Part shown: positions 8,149 through 17,259 of the stretch, piece after piece | Layout: each line of letters starts with the position of its first letter | How positions within the stretch are numbered: the first letter of the stretch is position 1 | NCBI GenBank assembly: GCA_964399035.1 | Contig: CAYNPH010000033.1 | Location: 1 to 43,880 of the forward strand | Source of the DNA: WAOL01 sp964399035 | Lineage (GTDB): Archaea; Thermoproteota; Thermoprotei_A; Sulfolobales; NBVN01 | Length of the DNA: 43,880 bases | Reading direction: 5' to 3' | Program-made: the position numbers and the translations under genes | The notes under the pieces: generated by a model | Told to the model about the DNA's origin: nothing | Seen by the model: only the letters and a program-made list of their open reading frames with translations | Databases searched by the model: none

Positions 8149-8388
8149 GGTTTTCAACAGTCAACATAATTCAGTTTTTTCAAAAATTGTCTTTAAGAAG
8201 TTTATGAATGCTTAAAAAAAGTTCTAACTAGCATGTATATGTTAAGATAACCTTTAACATTAGCTAAGAAAATAAGTTTGTAGTGTAAATAAAAATTAGT
8301 GAGATACATGTATGATTAGTCGCTATGTAAATGACCTTCTGGATAAAATTTAAATTCAGCATATGAGATGATGTGAGCGGGGTCGTTA
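8149..8388 (+). promoter_or_regulatory. Intergenic stretch with U-tract terminator and internal promoter
   Basis: A run of six T at 8175-8180 shortly after the binding-protein stop could give partial termination, the usual way of making binding protein in excess of permeases. A TATA-like AAAATTTAAATTC at about 8345-8357 lies upstream of the permease start at 8389, so the permease genes may also have their own promoter. No hairpin is obvious. Confidence 0.4.
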
Positions 8389-9483
8389 TTGGCTGGTTTA
8401 AGCGTCATGTTCGTTAAAGCTGTCGCTAATGCCCTGATAGTGCTAATAGTTGCGGCTTTCCTAATCTCAGCGATATTTGTCGTCCAGGGTGAGGAGCAAC
8501 TTAAGGGATATGCGCTAGAACTATTTCAAGCTAAAGTACGGGCTCTGAAGATGCGTGGTGTTCAGTTAACTCCCCAGCAAATTCAAGCGATTAATAGAAC
8601 CATATGGCGTGATTTAGGACTCTTAGAACCTAGGTGGGTTAGGATCTTAAGGTTCACGGTATGGTCGATAACGTTTAACTTCCAGATGTTCCCTGCTAAA
8701 GTACACTACGCTGGCGCCGCTGGGAACACTGCCAAGGACGTGATACTGGCAGCATTGCCTAACACGGTGATACTATTCACTACAGCAACAATAATCTGTA
8801 TACTTATAGGGATATTCCTAGGCCTTCAAACGGCTAGGAAAGCTGGAGGAATTGCTGATAGGATCATCTCAACAATCGCGATGATTTCGGCTTCCCTGCC
8901 TATGTGGTGGGTTGGTATGCTGATGCTGCTGGTGTTTTCATTTGAGTTAGGTATTGCGCCTGCAATATGTATAAACGTATACTCTGACTTGGCAGAACTG
9001 TCAAAGCATGTCTCAGGATTTCTATATTACATCTACTCGATACCCATATGGCTACATTACATGTGGTTACCTGTGTTAACGATAGTGCTAGTGAGTTTCG
9101 GTGGGTGGGCTTACACGATAAGGAACGTAGTGATATCGACGATGACTGAGGATTTTGTTCATGTGGCTAGGGCGAAAGGGTTGCCGGAAAGGATTGTGCT
9201 GTATAAGCACGTCTTAAGAGCTGCTAGCCCGCCGATAGTAACCATGAGTGCCTTGAGTATTGTCGGGTCGTTAGGAGGTGCAATAATTACCGAGACAGTG
9301 TTCTCATGGCCAGGCATGGGTAGAACGTTCTGGGTCGCGCTGCAGGCTGGGGATACGGGTGTTTTAATAGCCGCTACGTATGTAACAGTGTTTCTCTTTG
9401 TAGTCATCATCGTTCTACTTGACTTCATCTACGCGTTGCTAGACCCTAGAGTCCGAACAGGTATGTCAGGAGGTGCTAGGTAA
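8389..9483 (+). CDS. ABC importer permease, DppB/OppB type
   Basis: Integral membrane permease of 364 residues, family BPD_transp_1. A membrane helix at about 12-33 is followed by an extracytoplasmic stretch (about 35-120), then five helices from about residue 120 on (NTVILFTTATIICILIGIF onward). The cytoplasmic EAA coupling loop reads HVARAKGLPERIVLYKH (about 252-268). The loop after the first helix, with a Gln-rich QLTPQQIQ part, is longer than in bacterial DppB. The start is TTG at 8389. The stop overlaps the next start in TAATG. Confidence 0.9.
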   Translation: MAGLSVMFVKAVANALIVLIVAAFLISAIFVVQGEEQLKGYALELFQAKVRALKMRGVQLTPQQIQAINRTIWRDLGLLEPRWVRILRFTVWSITFNFQMFPAKVHYAGAAGNTAKDVILAALPNTVILFTTATIICILIGIFLGLQTARKAGGIADRIISTIAMISASLPMWWVGMLMLLVFSFELGIAPAICINVYSDLAELSKHVSGFLYYIYSIPIWLHYMWLPVLTIVLVSFGGWAYTIRNVVISTMTEDFVHVARAKGLPERIVLYKHVLRAASPPIVTMSALSIVGSLGGAIITETVFSWPGMGRTFWVALQAGDTGVLIAATYVTVFLFVVIIVLLDFIYALLDPRVRTGMSGGAR

Positions 9484-11186
9484 TGTCCTCCGTGGAGAGA
9501 ATAAGGTGGTTCTTAGGAGAATTAAAAAGGGTTAAAAGCGGGTTAGTGGGGTTTATCCTATTATTCATCCTAATAGGCATTACATTAGCTTTCCCCTTAC
9601 TAGCTAACCCACAAGACATCGCTAACTGGAGCGGGCATGGAGAGTACTGGGATCAGAAGATGTTACCTAAGCTAGCACCACCTGCTTGGATAAATGTGTT
9701 CTCGCCAGTAAAGTACCCTGTCACAAGGGATTTACATAGCATCAAATCAACGTATAAGATTCTAAACATGTCGAAGGATAAAGACCTAATGACGTACTTA
9801 AAGCTTCAGAATCCGCAGGTAGCGAAAGCGCTGGAGCAATTACCTGAAAGTCAGAGAAAGCAGCTGTTCAATAACCTGAGGAAAAACCTCAACTTTAACT
9901 ACTTGGTGTTCGCAAACATGAGCGTCACTTACGACCTTAAGGCGGATGCCCCACCAAGTAACTTGATAGTACTAGTAAAGATGGGGCCAATAGTTCTAAG
10001 AAAGGGCTTCGTGCAGGGTATAAACATATTGTTCACTAGGCCTGACGGTATCACGTTAACCTTCATACCGGGCGCTTCAACCAACATTAGCAATCCATGG
10101 GATACGAACATATACGGCGACCTTAATAACGTAAAGCTCCTCACGATGCTTGCGTTACCCACATCAATAATCAATACTAGTGAGGGGCAGGTGAAGGCAA
10201 TAGCTCCCAATACAACACTTAGATTCTCAATAAGAGATTACATGGCCGCCATAATAAACTCTGGTAACCCGGCACTTATCAACGCCATACTCGCTCCACT
10301 AATTAAATCTGCGAACGAGTCGGTTACAAGCAGTTTGTTCGTCGATCCTATGGCCTTATTAATGTCTAAGGCGACTAAGGGATTGCTGGAGGGAAATGCC
10401 CCCATCTTAAAAGGCGAGTATAAAATAACATTCATGTTCTTAGTCAAGGTTCCGAAAGGCGTGAGCTTGCCGCAATTTAAAGTGCAGAGAGCCAGGGTGC
10501 TTGGCATATATGGGCTTATGGGTACTGATGTTCAGGGTAGGGATCTGTGGCCTGCACTAGTGTATGGGTTAAGATGGGCATTGATAATAGGTGTAACCGT
10601 TGCTGTGATATCGACGTTAATAGGTGTTATGTACGGCGTCATATCGGGTTACATGGGAGGTTACATAGACTTAGTAATGACGAGGATAGCGCAAATAGTG
10701 TACTCACTACCTGTACTACCTCTCCTTATAATATTGACGTACTTCTTTGGGCCAAATATATGGAACATAGTGTGGATACTAATAGCGTTTGGATGGGTCG
10801 GGATAGTATTTACGGTACGCAGCATGGTTCTCCAAATAAAAGAGAACCTGTATGTGGAGGCTGCCAGAGCGATAGGTGCTAGCCCGTGGAGAATAATCTT
10901 CAAGCACGTATTCCCGCAAATACTGCCCTATACTTTCGCTTCAATAGCCCTATCGGTGCCTGGAGCTATACTGGCAGAAGCAGGACTAAGCTTCCTAGGA
11001 CTTGGGGATCCCAACATAGTTACGTGGGGGAAGATTCTTCACTCGGCCCAAGCAGCTGGTGCCACCCTAAAAGGGGCTTGGTGGTGGGTCATACCGCCAG
11101 GACTGGGAATAGCTATTGTGGGAATGACGTTCGTGTTCATAGGCTATGCATTAGACAGGATACTCAACCCGAGGTTAATCAGGTGA
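9483..11186 (+). CDS. ABC importer permease, DppC/OppC type, with a large external insert
   Basis: Permease of 567 residues, nearly twice the usual 280-320. The first helix is at about 20-38. Residues about 39-350 form an extracytoplasmic domain not found in ordinary DppC, with a GTDVQGRDLWPALVYGLRW junction typical of the family returning to the membrane core. The core has the coupling loop VEAARAIGASPWRIIFKH and the family signature AEAGLSFLGLG near the C-terminus. It begins inside the stop codon of the OppB-like gene. The insert may contact the very large binding protein; this is inference. Confidence 0.9.
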   Translation: MSSVERIRWFLGELKRVKSGLVGFILLFILIGITLAFPLLANPQDIANWSGHGEYWDQKMLPKLAPPAWINVFSPVKYPVTRDLHSIKSTYKILNMSKDKDLMTYLKLQNPQVAKALEQLPESQRKQLFNNLRKNLNFNYLVFANMSVTYDLKADAPPSNLIVLVKMGPIVLRKGFVQGINILFTRPDGITLTFIPGASTNISNPWDTNIYGDLNNVKLLTMLALPTSIINTSEGQVKAIAPNTTLRFSIRDYMAAIINSGNPALINAILAPLIKSANESVTSSLFVDPMALLMSKATKGLLEGNAPILKGEYKITFMFLVKVPKGVSLPQFKVQRARVLGIYGLMGTDVQGRDLWPALVYGLRWALIIGVTVAVISTLIGVMYGVISGYMGGYIDLVMTRIAQIVYSLPVLPLLIILTYFFGPNIWNIVWILIAFGWVGIVFTVRSMVLQIKENLYVEAARAIGASPWRIIFKHVFPQILPYTFASIALSVPGAILAEAGLSFLGLGDPNIVTWGKILHSAQAAGATLKGAWWWVIPPGLGIAIVGMTFVFIGYALDRILNPRLIR

Positions 11187-11197
11187 GGTGGCTGGAA

Positions 11198-12151
11198 ATG
11201 GCCCTCCTAGAAGTAAAGGAGCTAAAAACTTACTACTACACCTTAAGAGGAGTGGTAAGGGCGGTAGATAACGTTAGCTTCACGCTGAAACGCGGGGAGG
11301 TATTAGGAATCGCGGGTGAGTCTGGTTGCGGCAAGTCGACACTAGCTTGGGCATTATTGGGACTAATCCCACCGCCAGGTAAAATAGCTGGAGGGAGCGT
11401 AATACTGGATGGTACGGATATAACGAAGTTAAGTGAGAACGACTTAAGGAAAAAAGTTAGGTGGAAAAAGGTAAGCATGATATTCCAAGGAGCCATGAAC
11501 GCGTTAACACCCGTATTTACGATTGAGGATCAGTTAGCGGAGCCCCTAATAATTCACAAGGGCATGCATAAAAACGAGGCAAGGGAGAGAATTGCTGAGA
11601 TGCTTAAAGCTGTAGGACTCGATAGGACAGTAATGAAGCGTTACCCGCACGAATTATCGGGTGGGCAAAAACAGAGGGTAATAATAGCGATGGCACTATT
11701 GCTGAACCCTGACTTAGTCATAGCTGATGAGCCAACAACCGCTCTTGACGTAATTGTGCAGGCACAGATAATGAACTTATTCAAAAAGATAAAGAAAGAG
11801 TATAACATAGGAATGATATTCATTACTCACGACCTCAGCTTAATCGCTGAAATAGCTGATAAGGTGGCTGTAATGTACGCTGGGAAAATTGTCGAGATAG
11901 GGTCATCAGATCAAGTGTTCGGTAACCCACGCCATCCATACACGCAGGGACTACTCAGGTCAATACCCAGGATAAGATCCAAGGAGAAGATAACGTGGAT
12001 ACCGGGTGTCCCGCCAGACTTAGTGAGGCCGCCGCCAGGTTGCAGGTTCTTCCCAAGGTGCAAGTACGTTAAGGAGCGGTGCAGGAAGGAGGAGCCTGAA
12101 CTTAAGGAGGTCGAGTCAGGTCATTTCGTAGCCTGCCACTTATATGGGTGA
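11198..12151 (+). CDS. ABC importer ATPase, DppD/OppD type
   Basis: ATP-binding subunit of 317 residues. Walker A GESGCGKST is at residues 40-48, followed by the signature LSGGQKQR, Walker B LVIADEP and the switch histidine in FITHDLSL. The C-terminal oligopeptide-transporter extension with its Cys-containing CRFFPRCKYVKERC is present. The reading frame is open further upstream, but that part overlaps the permease in another frame and has no family similarity; ATG 11198 with AGGTGAGGTG just before it gives the normal N-terminus. The stop overlaps a GTG in the next gene. Confidence 0.93.
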   Translation: MALLEVKELKTYYYTLRGVVRAVDNVSFTLKRGEVLGIAGESGCGKSTLAWALLGLIPPPGKIAGGSVILDGTDITKLSENDLRKKVRWKKVSMIFQGAMNALTPVFTIEDQLAEPLIIHKGMHKNEARERIAEMLKAVGLDRTVMKRYPHELSGGQKQRVIIAMALLLNPDLVIADEPTTALDVIVQAQIMNLFKKIKKEYNIGMIFITHDLSLIAEIADKVAVMYAGKIVEIGSSDQVFGNPRHPYTQGLLRSIPRIRSKEKITWIPGVPPDLVRPPPGCRFFPRCKYVKERCRKEEPELKEVESGHFVACHLYG

Positions 12152-12156
12152 GAATG

Positions 12157-13215
12157 ATGTCTGAGCCAGTTGTTAAGGTTAGGGATCTAATGAAGTACTT
12201 CCCCCTGAGGAGGGGGATAAAGGAAATAATAACGATGAAGCCCAGGAGGTTTGTCAAGGCTGTTGACGGTGTATCATTTGACATGCATATTGGTGAGGTC
12301 TTCTGCCTTGTTGGTGAATCTGGCTGCGGTAAAACAACGACTGGAAGGTTAATCACGAGGCTTCTCGAGCCGACTGGTGGACACATATACTACAAGCCAA
12401 CGAAGGAGGTAGCCTCGCAGATTCCAGAGAAATGTTTTGCGGAGAACGGTTACGTGGACTTAGCGCGGAAGTTACCTAAGCACGTTGATAAATTACTACG
12501 CAGGGAAATACAGATAGTATTCCAGGATCCATTCGGCTCGCTTGATCCTAGGATGAAGGTTTACGATATACTTAAGGAGCCCCTAATAGTCCACGGAGTC
12601 GGCAGTTCTGAGGGTGAACGCAGGGAAATAATATATAGAGCGTTAAGCGAGGTAAAACTTGTGCCGCCTGAGCAATTCATGAACAGGTACCCACACATGT
12701 TATCGGGTGGTCAGAGGCAGAGGGTGGCGTTCGCTAGGGCCATGATATTAAAGCCCACAGTGGTGGTGGCGGACGAGCCCGTCTCGATGCTCGATGTCTC
12801 CATAAGGGCCGAGATCCTCCAGCTCATGTTAGACTTGCAGGCAAGCAGGGACCTGGCCTACCTATTCATTACTCACGACTTAGCCGTAGCTAGTTACCTC
12901 TGCACTAGGATAGCCGTGATGTACTTAGGTAAAATAGTTGAGATGGGATCCACGGACGATGTGATAAACAACCCGCAGCACCCGTATACTAAGGCGCTGA
13001 TAGCAGCTGTTCCGGAGCCAGATCCCAAGAATAGGTTCAAGATTAGGGAGGTTCCAATAAAGGGTGAAGTCCCCAGTGCAGCAGCTATCCCGCCGGGATG
13101 CAGGTTCCATCCAAGGTGTCCTTACGCGATGGATCGATGTAGTAAGGAGGAACCACCGGTTCTTGAGGTTAAGCCAGGTCACTACGTGAGTTGCTGGCTA
13201 CACACAAAGAAGTAG
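12157..13215 (+). CDS. ABC importer ATPase, DppF/OppF type
   Basis: Second ATP-binding subunit, with Walker A GESGCGKTT, signature LSGGQRQR, Walker B VVVADEP and FITHDLAV, then the Cys-containing C-terminal extension GCRFHPRCPYAMDRC. About 352 residues. In-frame starts are GTG 12148 (overlapping the previous TGA), ATG 12154 and ATG 12157; I prefer 12157 because GGGTGA (12146-12151) then has normal ribosome-binding spacing. An insert of about 45 residues between Walker A and the Q-loop (around residues 75-115) is longer than usual. Last gene of the transporter operon. Confidence 0.92.
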   Translation: MSEPVVKVRDLMKYFPLRRGIKEIITMKPRRFVKAVDGVSFDMHIGEVFCLVGESGCGKTTTGRLITRLLEPTGGHIYYKPTKEVASQIPEKCFAENGYVDLARKLPKHVDKLLRREIQIVFQDPFGSLDPRMKVYDILKEPLIVHGVGSSEGERREIIYRALSEVKLVPPEQFMNRYPHMLSGGQRQRVAFARAMILKPTVVVADEPVSMLDVSIRAEILQLMLDLQASRDLAYLFITHDLAVASYLCTRIAVMYLGKIVEMGSTDDVINNPQHPYTKALIAAVPEPDPKNRFKIREVPIKGEVPSAAAIPPGCRFHPRCPYAMDRCSKEEPPVLEVKPGHYVSCWLHTKK

Positions 13216-13313
13216 AGGCATTAACACGGTCCTCGAACATGAGTAAGCAACACACAGCGTTTTTAATCACTTAATCTCCCTTGACGTTAAGTAATAAAAC
13301 TTCTCCCGCCAAC

Positions 13314-14396
13314 ATGCTTGAGGGGTTCAAGATATTGTCAAGACCCGAGGCTAGAGTAGGGATTCTCGGGTGGGGCGCGTACATACCGCGCCAACGTTTA
13401 AGGGCGTCCGAAATAGCGGGGCTATGGGGCTTCGAGCCCTCCATAATTAAGGCGCTATGGATTGAGGAGAAGGCGGTGGCTGCCGCTGACGAGGACGCCG
13501 TCACTATGGGGTGGTACGCGGCAAAATCAGCGATAACGCGGGCCGGGGTAGATCCCCAAGAAATAGGGGCGGTGTTCGTCGGAACCGAGTCGAAGCCATA
13601 CGCTGTTAAGCCCTCCGCAACTATAATAGCTGATGCGCTGAACGTGTCCAGCAAGAAGCTAAGCACAGACATGGAATTCGCTTGCAGGGCAGGTAGTGAG
13701 GGACTAAGAATAGCGACAGCTTTAGTTGCGAGCGGAACCATAAAGTACGGGCTAGCAATAGGTTCCGACACAGCACAAGCGAACCCCGGCGACGTTCTGG
13801 AGTTAACGGCCTCCTCAGGTGCGGCCGCCTACGTCGTTGGGCCCGCAGAGGAAGCCGCGGCACGCTTCGAAGGGATGGTCACGTACATCACCGACACGCC
13901 TGACTTCTGGAGACGGGACTGTTCCCACTACCCCCTACACGGCGAGGGATTCACGGGGGATCCCGCATACTTCCATCACATCATGACGTCGGTCAAGATG
14001 CTCATGGAGGAACTTGGACTGAGGCCGGAGGACTTCGACTACGCTGTCTTCCACCAGCCAAACGGCAAGTTCCCCTTAAGGGTCGGCAAGAAGCTAGGGT
14101 TCCCCAAAGAAAAGATACTCCCCGGAATAGTCACGCCCTGGATAGGGAACACCTACAACGCCTCAGCACTGCTCGGGCTAGCGAAAGTACTGGACTCAGC
14201 TAAGCCAGGGCAACGAATACTAGTCGCCCCCTTCGGCAGTGGGGCAGGAAGCGACGCCATGAGCATCATCGTCACCGACAGAATCATTGAAAGGCAGGAG
14301 AAAGCGCCGAAGGTGGAGGAGCTGATTGCCAGGAAGAAATACATCAGTTACGCCCAGTACGCAAGGTCACGTCACATAATAAGAAGAATAGTTTGA
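13314..14396 (+). CDS. Hydroxymethylglutaryl-CoA synthase (archaeal)
   Basis: Condenses acetyl-CoA with acetoacetyl-CoA to HMG-CoA, the second step of the mevalonate route to isoprenoid lipids. Initiation FA-type catalytic Cys is seen in MEFACRAGSEG (Cys about 124), the active-site His in VFHQPNGKFP, and the acidic WIEEKAVAAADEDAVTM block near residues 49-65. The 360-residue length fits archaeal HMGCS. The frame is open to a TTG at 13281, but ATG 13314 is preferred: GTTAAGTAATAAA (13285-13297) is a TATA-like stretch at about -25 that would give a leaderless start there. It is followed 12 bases later by the thiolase-like gene, the order known for the archaeal thiolase/HMGCS/DUF35 complex that channels acetoacetyl-CoA. 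Confidence 0.93.
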   Translation: MLEGFKILSRPEARVGILGWGAYIPRQRLRASEIAGLWGFEPSIIKALWIEEKAVAAADEDAVTMGWYAAKSAITRAGVDPQEIGAVFVGTESKPYAVKPSATIIADALNVSSKKLSTDMEFACRAGSEGLRIATALVASGTIKYGLAIGSDTAQANPGDVLELTASSGAAAYVVGPAEEAAARFEGMVTYITDTPDFWRRDCSHYPLHGEGFTGDPAYFHHIMTSVKMLMEELGLRPEDFDYAVFHQPNGKFPLRVGKKLGFPKEKILPGIVTPWIGNTYNASALLGLAKVLDSAKPGQRILVAPFGSGAGSDAMSIIVTDRIIERQEKAPKVEELIARKKYISYAQYARSRHIIRRIV

Positions 14397-14408
14397 GGGG
14401 TGAGGTAA

Positions 14409-15524
14409 GTGAGTAAGGCCTTCATAAGCGCGGTATGCATGACCAAAATAGGGAGGCACTTCAAGCTGGGAATCAAGAACTTAATTCATGAAGTCACTGC
14501 ATGCATGGAGGAGAAAATAGGGTCAAGACCAGACTACCTAATAGTGGCATCCACGTTCTCCGCACTCCAAACACATCAGCTTGACGTCGCGTCAATAGCT
14601 ACGCAGTACCTCGGCTGGAGCAACATACCCTCAATAAGGGTCGAGACCGGCGAGACGTCAGGCATAGCGGCCCTAGAACTAGCACAGTACATCGTCCGGT
14701 CAGGTGCAGCCTCTAAAGTGTTGGTAATTGGTGTGGAGAAAATGACGGAATACCCGTCAAACAAGGTCAACGCCGACTACGCTAAGATCTTAGATTACGA
14801 CACGGAGTATGTCCGCAACATAACGCCACCAAGCTACGCAGCCTTAGTGATGAAGGAATACATGAGGAAGTATGGGGCAACGAGGGATGATATAGCGGAG
14901 TGGCCCGTGAAAATGCATGCTAACGCCGTCAATAACCCGTACGCGCAGCTGAGATTCCCGGTGAGCAAGGAAGCGGTCAGTAATGCCATGGTGATCTCAG
15001 AACCCATAACGCTGCTCGACGCGTTCCCCATAGGAGACGGGGCAGCAGCGGTTCTAGTTACTAATGAATCGGCACGAAGTAAGGACGCCCTAGAGATAGT
15101 GGCGACCGCCGCAGCGACAGCGCCTCCCCTTTACCTAAGGGAGGACATAACAGAGCTACCGGCAACTAAGGCAGCATGGGCGTCACTGAAAAGAAAGCTC
15201 GATGCATGCAAGCTCAGCGAGGTCGCCCTACAGGTTCACGACAGCTACAGCATATACGGTATCCTAGCCCTAGAAGCCGTAGGGATAAGTGAGAAAGGCA
15301 AGGCATGTCAGGTTATCCCGAACCTAGAATACCTAAACGTCGGAGGAGGTCTTAAAGCGCGCGGACACCCCGTAGGCGCAACGGGCCTGTACCAAGTAGC
15401 GGAAACCTACGAGTTAATGCTTGAGGGCTTTGCCGGCAAGCAATACGGGGGTGAGTACGCGTTAATACACTCCATGTCCGGATCTGACTACAATGCTAGG
15501 CTAGCTCTCTTAAGGAGGTGGTGA
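14409..15524 (+). CDS. Acetyl-CoA acetyltransferase-like protein (thiolase fold, nucleophilic Cys absent)
   Basis: A 371-residue thiolase-family protein in the position of the acetoacetyl-CoA thiolase of the archaeal mevalonate operon. The His block (VHDSYSIYGILALEA, His 277) and the GHP block (GGLKARGHPVGATG, 313-326) are present. The nucleophile block of archaeal thiolases, which I recall as VEAACASG, here reads VETGETSG (78-85), so the Cys position is Glu 82. Either the protein is no longer a thiolase but a structural or substrate-channel partner of HMGCS, or it uses another residue. The GTG start at 14409 has GGTGAGG upstream. It overlaps the DUF35 reading frame by a few bases. Confidence 0.85.
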   Translation: MSKAFISAVCMTKIGRHFKLGIKNLIHEVTACMEEKIGSRPDYLIVASTFSALQTHQLDVASIATQYLGWSNIPSIRVETGETSGIAALELAQYIVRSGAASKVLVIGVEKMTEYPSNKVNADYAKILDYDTEYVRNITPPSYAALVMKEYMRKYGATRDDIAEWPVKMHANAVNNPYAQLRFPVSKEAVSNAMVISEPITLLDAFPIGDGAAAVLVTNESARSKDALEIVATAAATAPPLYLREDITELPATKAAWASLKRKLDACKLSEVALQVHDSYSIYGILALEAVGISEKGKACQVIPNLEYLNVGGGLKARGHPVGATGLYQVAETYELMLEGFAGKQYGGEYALIHSMSGSDYNARLALLRRW

Positions 15525-15529
15525 GAGGA

Positions 15530-15934
15530 ATGAAGCACTCAATCTCAATATTCTGGAGGAATCGCGAATCACACTACAGGATCAAAATAACTAAGTGTAA
15601 TGTCTGCGGCAAGCTAGCGTACTTCGGTAGGGATAGGTGCCCACACTGTGGGTCGAGGGACGTGACGGTAATTGAGTCAGAGGGTAAGGGAACATTAGTA
15701 AACTTCACAGTCAGCTACTATAGAAGGGAAGGCGATGAGGAGCACCTCCCGAGGATAATAGGGCTCGTTAAGTTAGACGAAGGAATAACGGTTCCAGGAG
15801 AAATCGTCGATATTGATCCCAGCGAGGTTAAGGAGGGCATCAGGGTGGAAGCTGTTCTAAGAAGGTATTCGAGCGATGACCCCTACGGCTTAATATACTA
15901 TGGACTGAAGTTCATACCTATTTTAAAGAAATGA
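15530..15934 (+). CDS. DUF35 OB-fold / zinc-ribbon protein of the mevalonate operon
   Basis: About 134 residues: a rubredoxin-like zinc ribbon CNVCG...CPHCG (Cys about 22, 25, 37, 40) followed by an OB-fold (about 50-130). In archaea this protein bridges thiolase and HMG-CoA synthase in a three-protein complex. Placement immediately after those two genes supports this role. The frame is open from GTG 15518, within the thiolase-like gene; ATG 15530 is preferred as GGAGGTG (15514-15520) lies 9 bases before it. Confidence 0.88.
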   Translation: MKHSISIFWRNRESHYRIKITKCNVCGKLAYFGRDRCPHCGSRDVTVIESEGKGTLVNFTVSYYRREGDEEHLPRIIGLVKLDEGITVPGEIVDIDPSEVKEGIRVEAVLRRYSSDDPYGLIYYGLKFIPILKK

Positions 15935-16002
15935 GTCAACGTTAAAATAAGGTAGTTAAGATTTAAAATAACTCAACACTAATTTATGTCGGGGCGTAAC
16001 AC

Positions 16003-17259
16003 TTGGTTAAATACGAGAAACTTCTAGCCGATAGAGCAGAATTGTTCAGAGCGTCGGAGGTCCGAGAATTACTCAAACTCACGGAAGGTAAGAAAATCAT
16101 AAGCCTAGCCGGGGGTCTCCCGGATCCCCGAGTATTCCCTAAAGAGGAATTAGCTGAGATAGCGAGGGACGTGATACTTAATGCGGGCGACAAAGCCCTT
16201 CAGTACTCACCAACGGCGGGCGTAACGGAGTTCAGAAAGACCCTAATAGAATTCATGAGGTCTAAAGGAGTAAAAGTCAATGACGATGACTCAATATTGG
16301 TGACTTCAGGATCGCAGCAGGCGCTTGATCTGCTCTCACGCACGTTTATTCAGAAGGATGATGAGATAATAGTTGAGCTACCGACGTATCTAGCAGCGTT
16401 GAATGCTTTCAGACTATCCAAGCCGGGGATTACTGGCATACCGATCGACGAGTATGGCATGAAGACAGATATCTTGGAGGAGGAGATAAAGCGCTTAATA
16501 TGGTTGGGAAGGAAGATAAAGTTCATCTACACAATCCCAGTAGCCCATAACCCCGCTGGCGTGACGATGAGTTTAGAGAGGAAGAAGCACTTACTAGAGA
16601 TAGCGTCGAAGTACGACCTAGTAATAATCGAGGACGACCCATACTCGTTCTTCGTCTACGACGAGAACGTGGACGTCACCCCACTTAAGACGCTGGATAA
16701 GGAAGGGCGAGTAATATACATGAGCACGTTCAGCAAGATCTTAGCCCCCGGATTGAGAATAGGGTGGATAATAGGTAACAAGTACGTGATAGATGTCATC
16801 GAGCGTGCAAAACAGACAGCCGACCTACACACGGCGACACTCACTCAGTTCATAGCCATGGAGGCTATAAGGAAGGGCGTTGTTAACAAGACCATAGAGA
16901 AGGCTAAGAAACTATACAAGGTTAAGAGAGACGCCATGCTGGAGGCCCTTGACGAGTACATGGTGGAGGGTGCTTGGTGGCCTAAGCCTGTAGGCGGGTT
17001 ATTCGTGATGGTGTTCCTGCCATCCTACGACATCGACACCAAGAAATTACTGCCGGAAGCACTTGAGGCCGGCGTGGCCTACGTGCCTGGCTCATCATTC
17101 TTCGCCAACGGCGCAGGATGGAACACTATGAGGCTGAACTTCAGCTTCCCCAAGCCAGAGGAAATTAGGGAGGGCATACGCATACTTTCCGAGATAATAA
17201 AGAAGCACATACCAAAAGAAAAGAAAAGGATAATGCCCGAACACATGTTTTACAGTTAA
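16003..17259 (+). CDS. PLP-dependent aminotransferase, class I/II (2-aminoadipate / aromatic type)
   Basis: Fold-type I aminotransferase of 418 residues. Visible residues: SLAGGLPDPRVFP near residues 34-46, HNPAG with Asn 183, Asp in IIEDDPYS (about 208-215), Schiff-base Lys 245 in STFSKILAPGLRIGW, and the carboxylate Arg in MRLNFSFP near the end. The pattern is that of the archaeal LysN/ArAT-like multi-substrate enzymes, so donors could be aminoadipate, aromatic or branched amino acids. The start is TTG 16003, after a TATA-like GATTTAAAATAAC at about 15960-15972. Its stop codon overlaps that of the convergent MDR gene in the four bases TTAA (17256-17259). Confidence 0.88.
   Translation: MVKYEKLLADRAELFRASEVRELLKLTEGKKIISLAGGLPDPRVFPKEELAEIARDVILNAGDKALQYSPTAGVTEFRKTLIEFMRSKGVKVNDDDSILVTSGSQQALDLLSRTFIQKDDEIIVELPTYLAALNAFRLSKPGITGIPIDEYGMKTDILEEEIKRLIWLGRKIKFIYTIPVAHNPAGVTMSLERKKHLLEIASKYDLVIIEDDPYSFFVYDENVDVTPLKTLDKEGRVIYMSTFSKILAPGLRIGWIIGNKYVIDVIERAKQTADLHTATLTQFIAMEAIRKGVVNKTIEKAKKLYKVKRDAMLEALDEYMVEGAWWPKPVGGLFVMVFLPSYDIDTKKLLPEALEAGVAYVPGSSFFANGAGWNTMRLNFSFPKPEEIREGIRILSEIIKKHIPKEKKRIMPEHMFYS

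Noticed and set aside
8360..8388. C-box-like ATGATGTG before the OppB-type permease
   Set aside because: No D or D' box follows at the proper distance; it is the leader of the permease gene.
10886..11197. Upstream extension of the DppD-type ATPase frame by about 104 residues
   Set aside because: It lies inside the OppC-type permease in another frame and has no family similarity; ATG 11198 with its own ribosome-binding site fits the family N-terminus.
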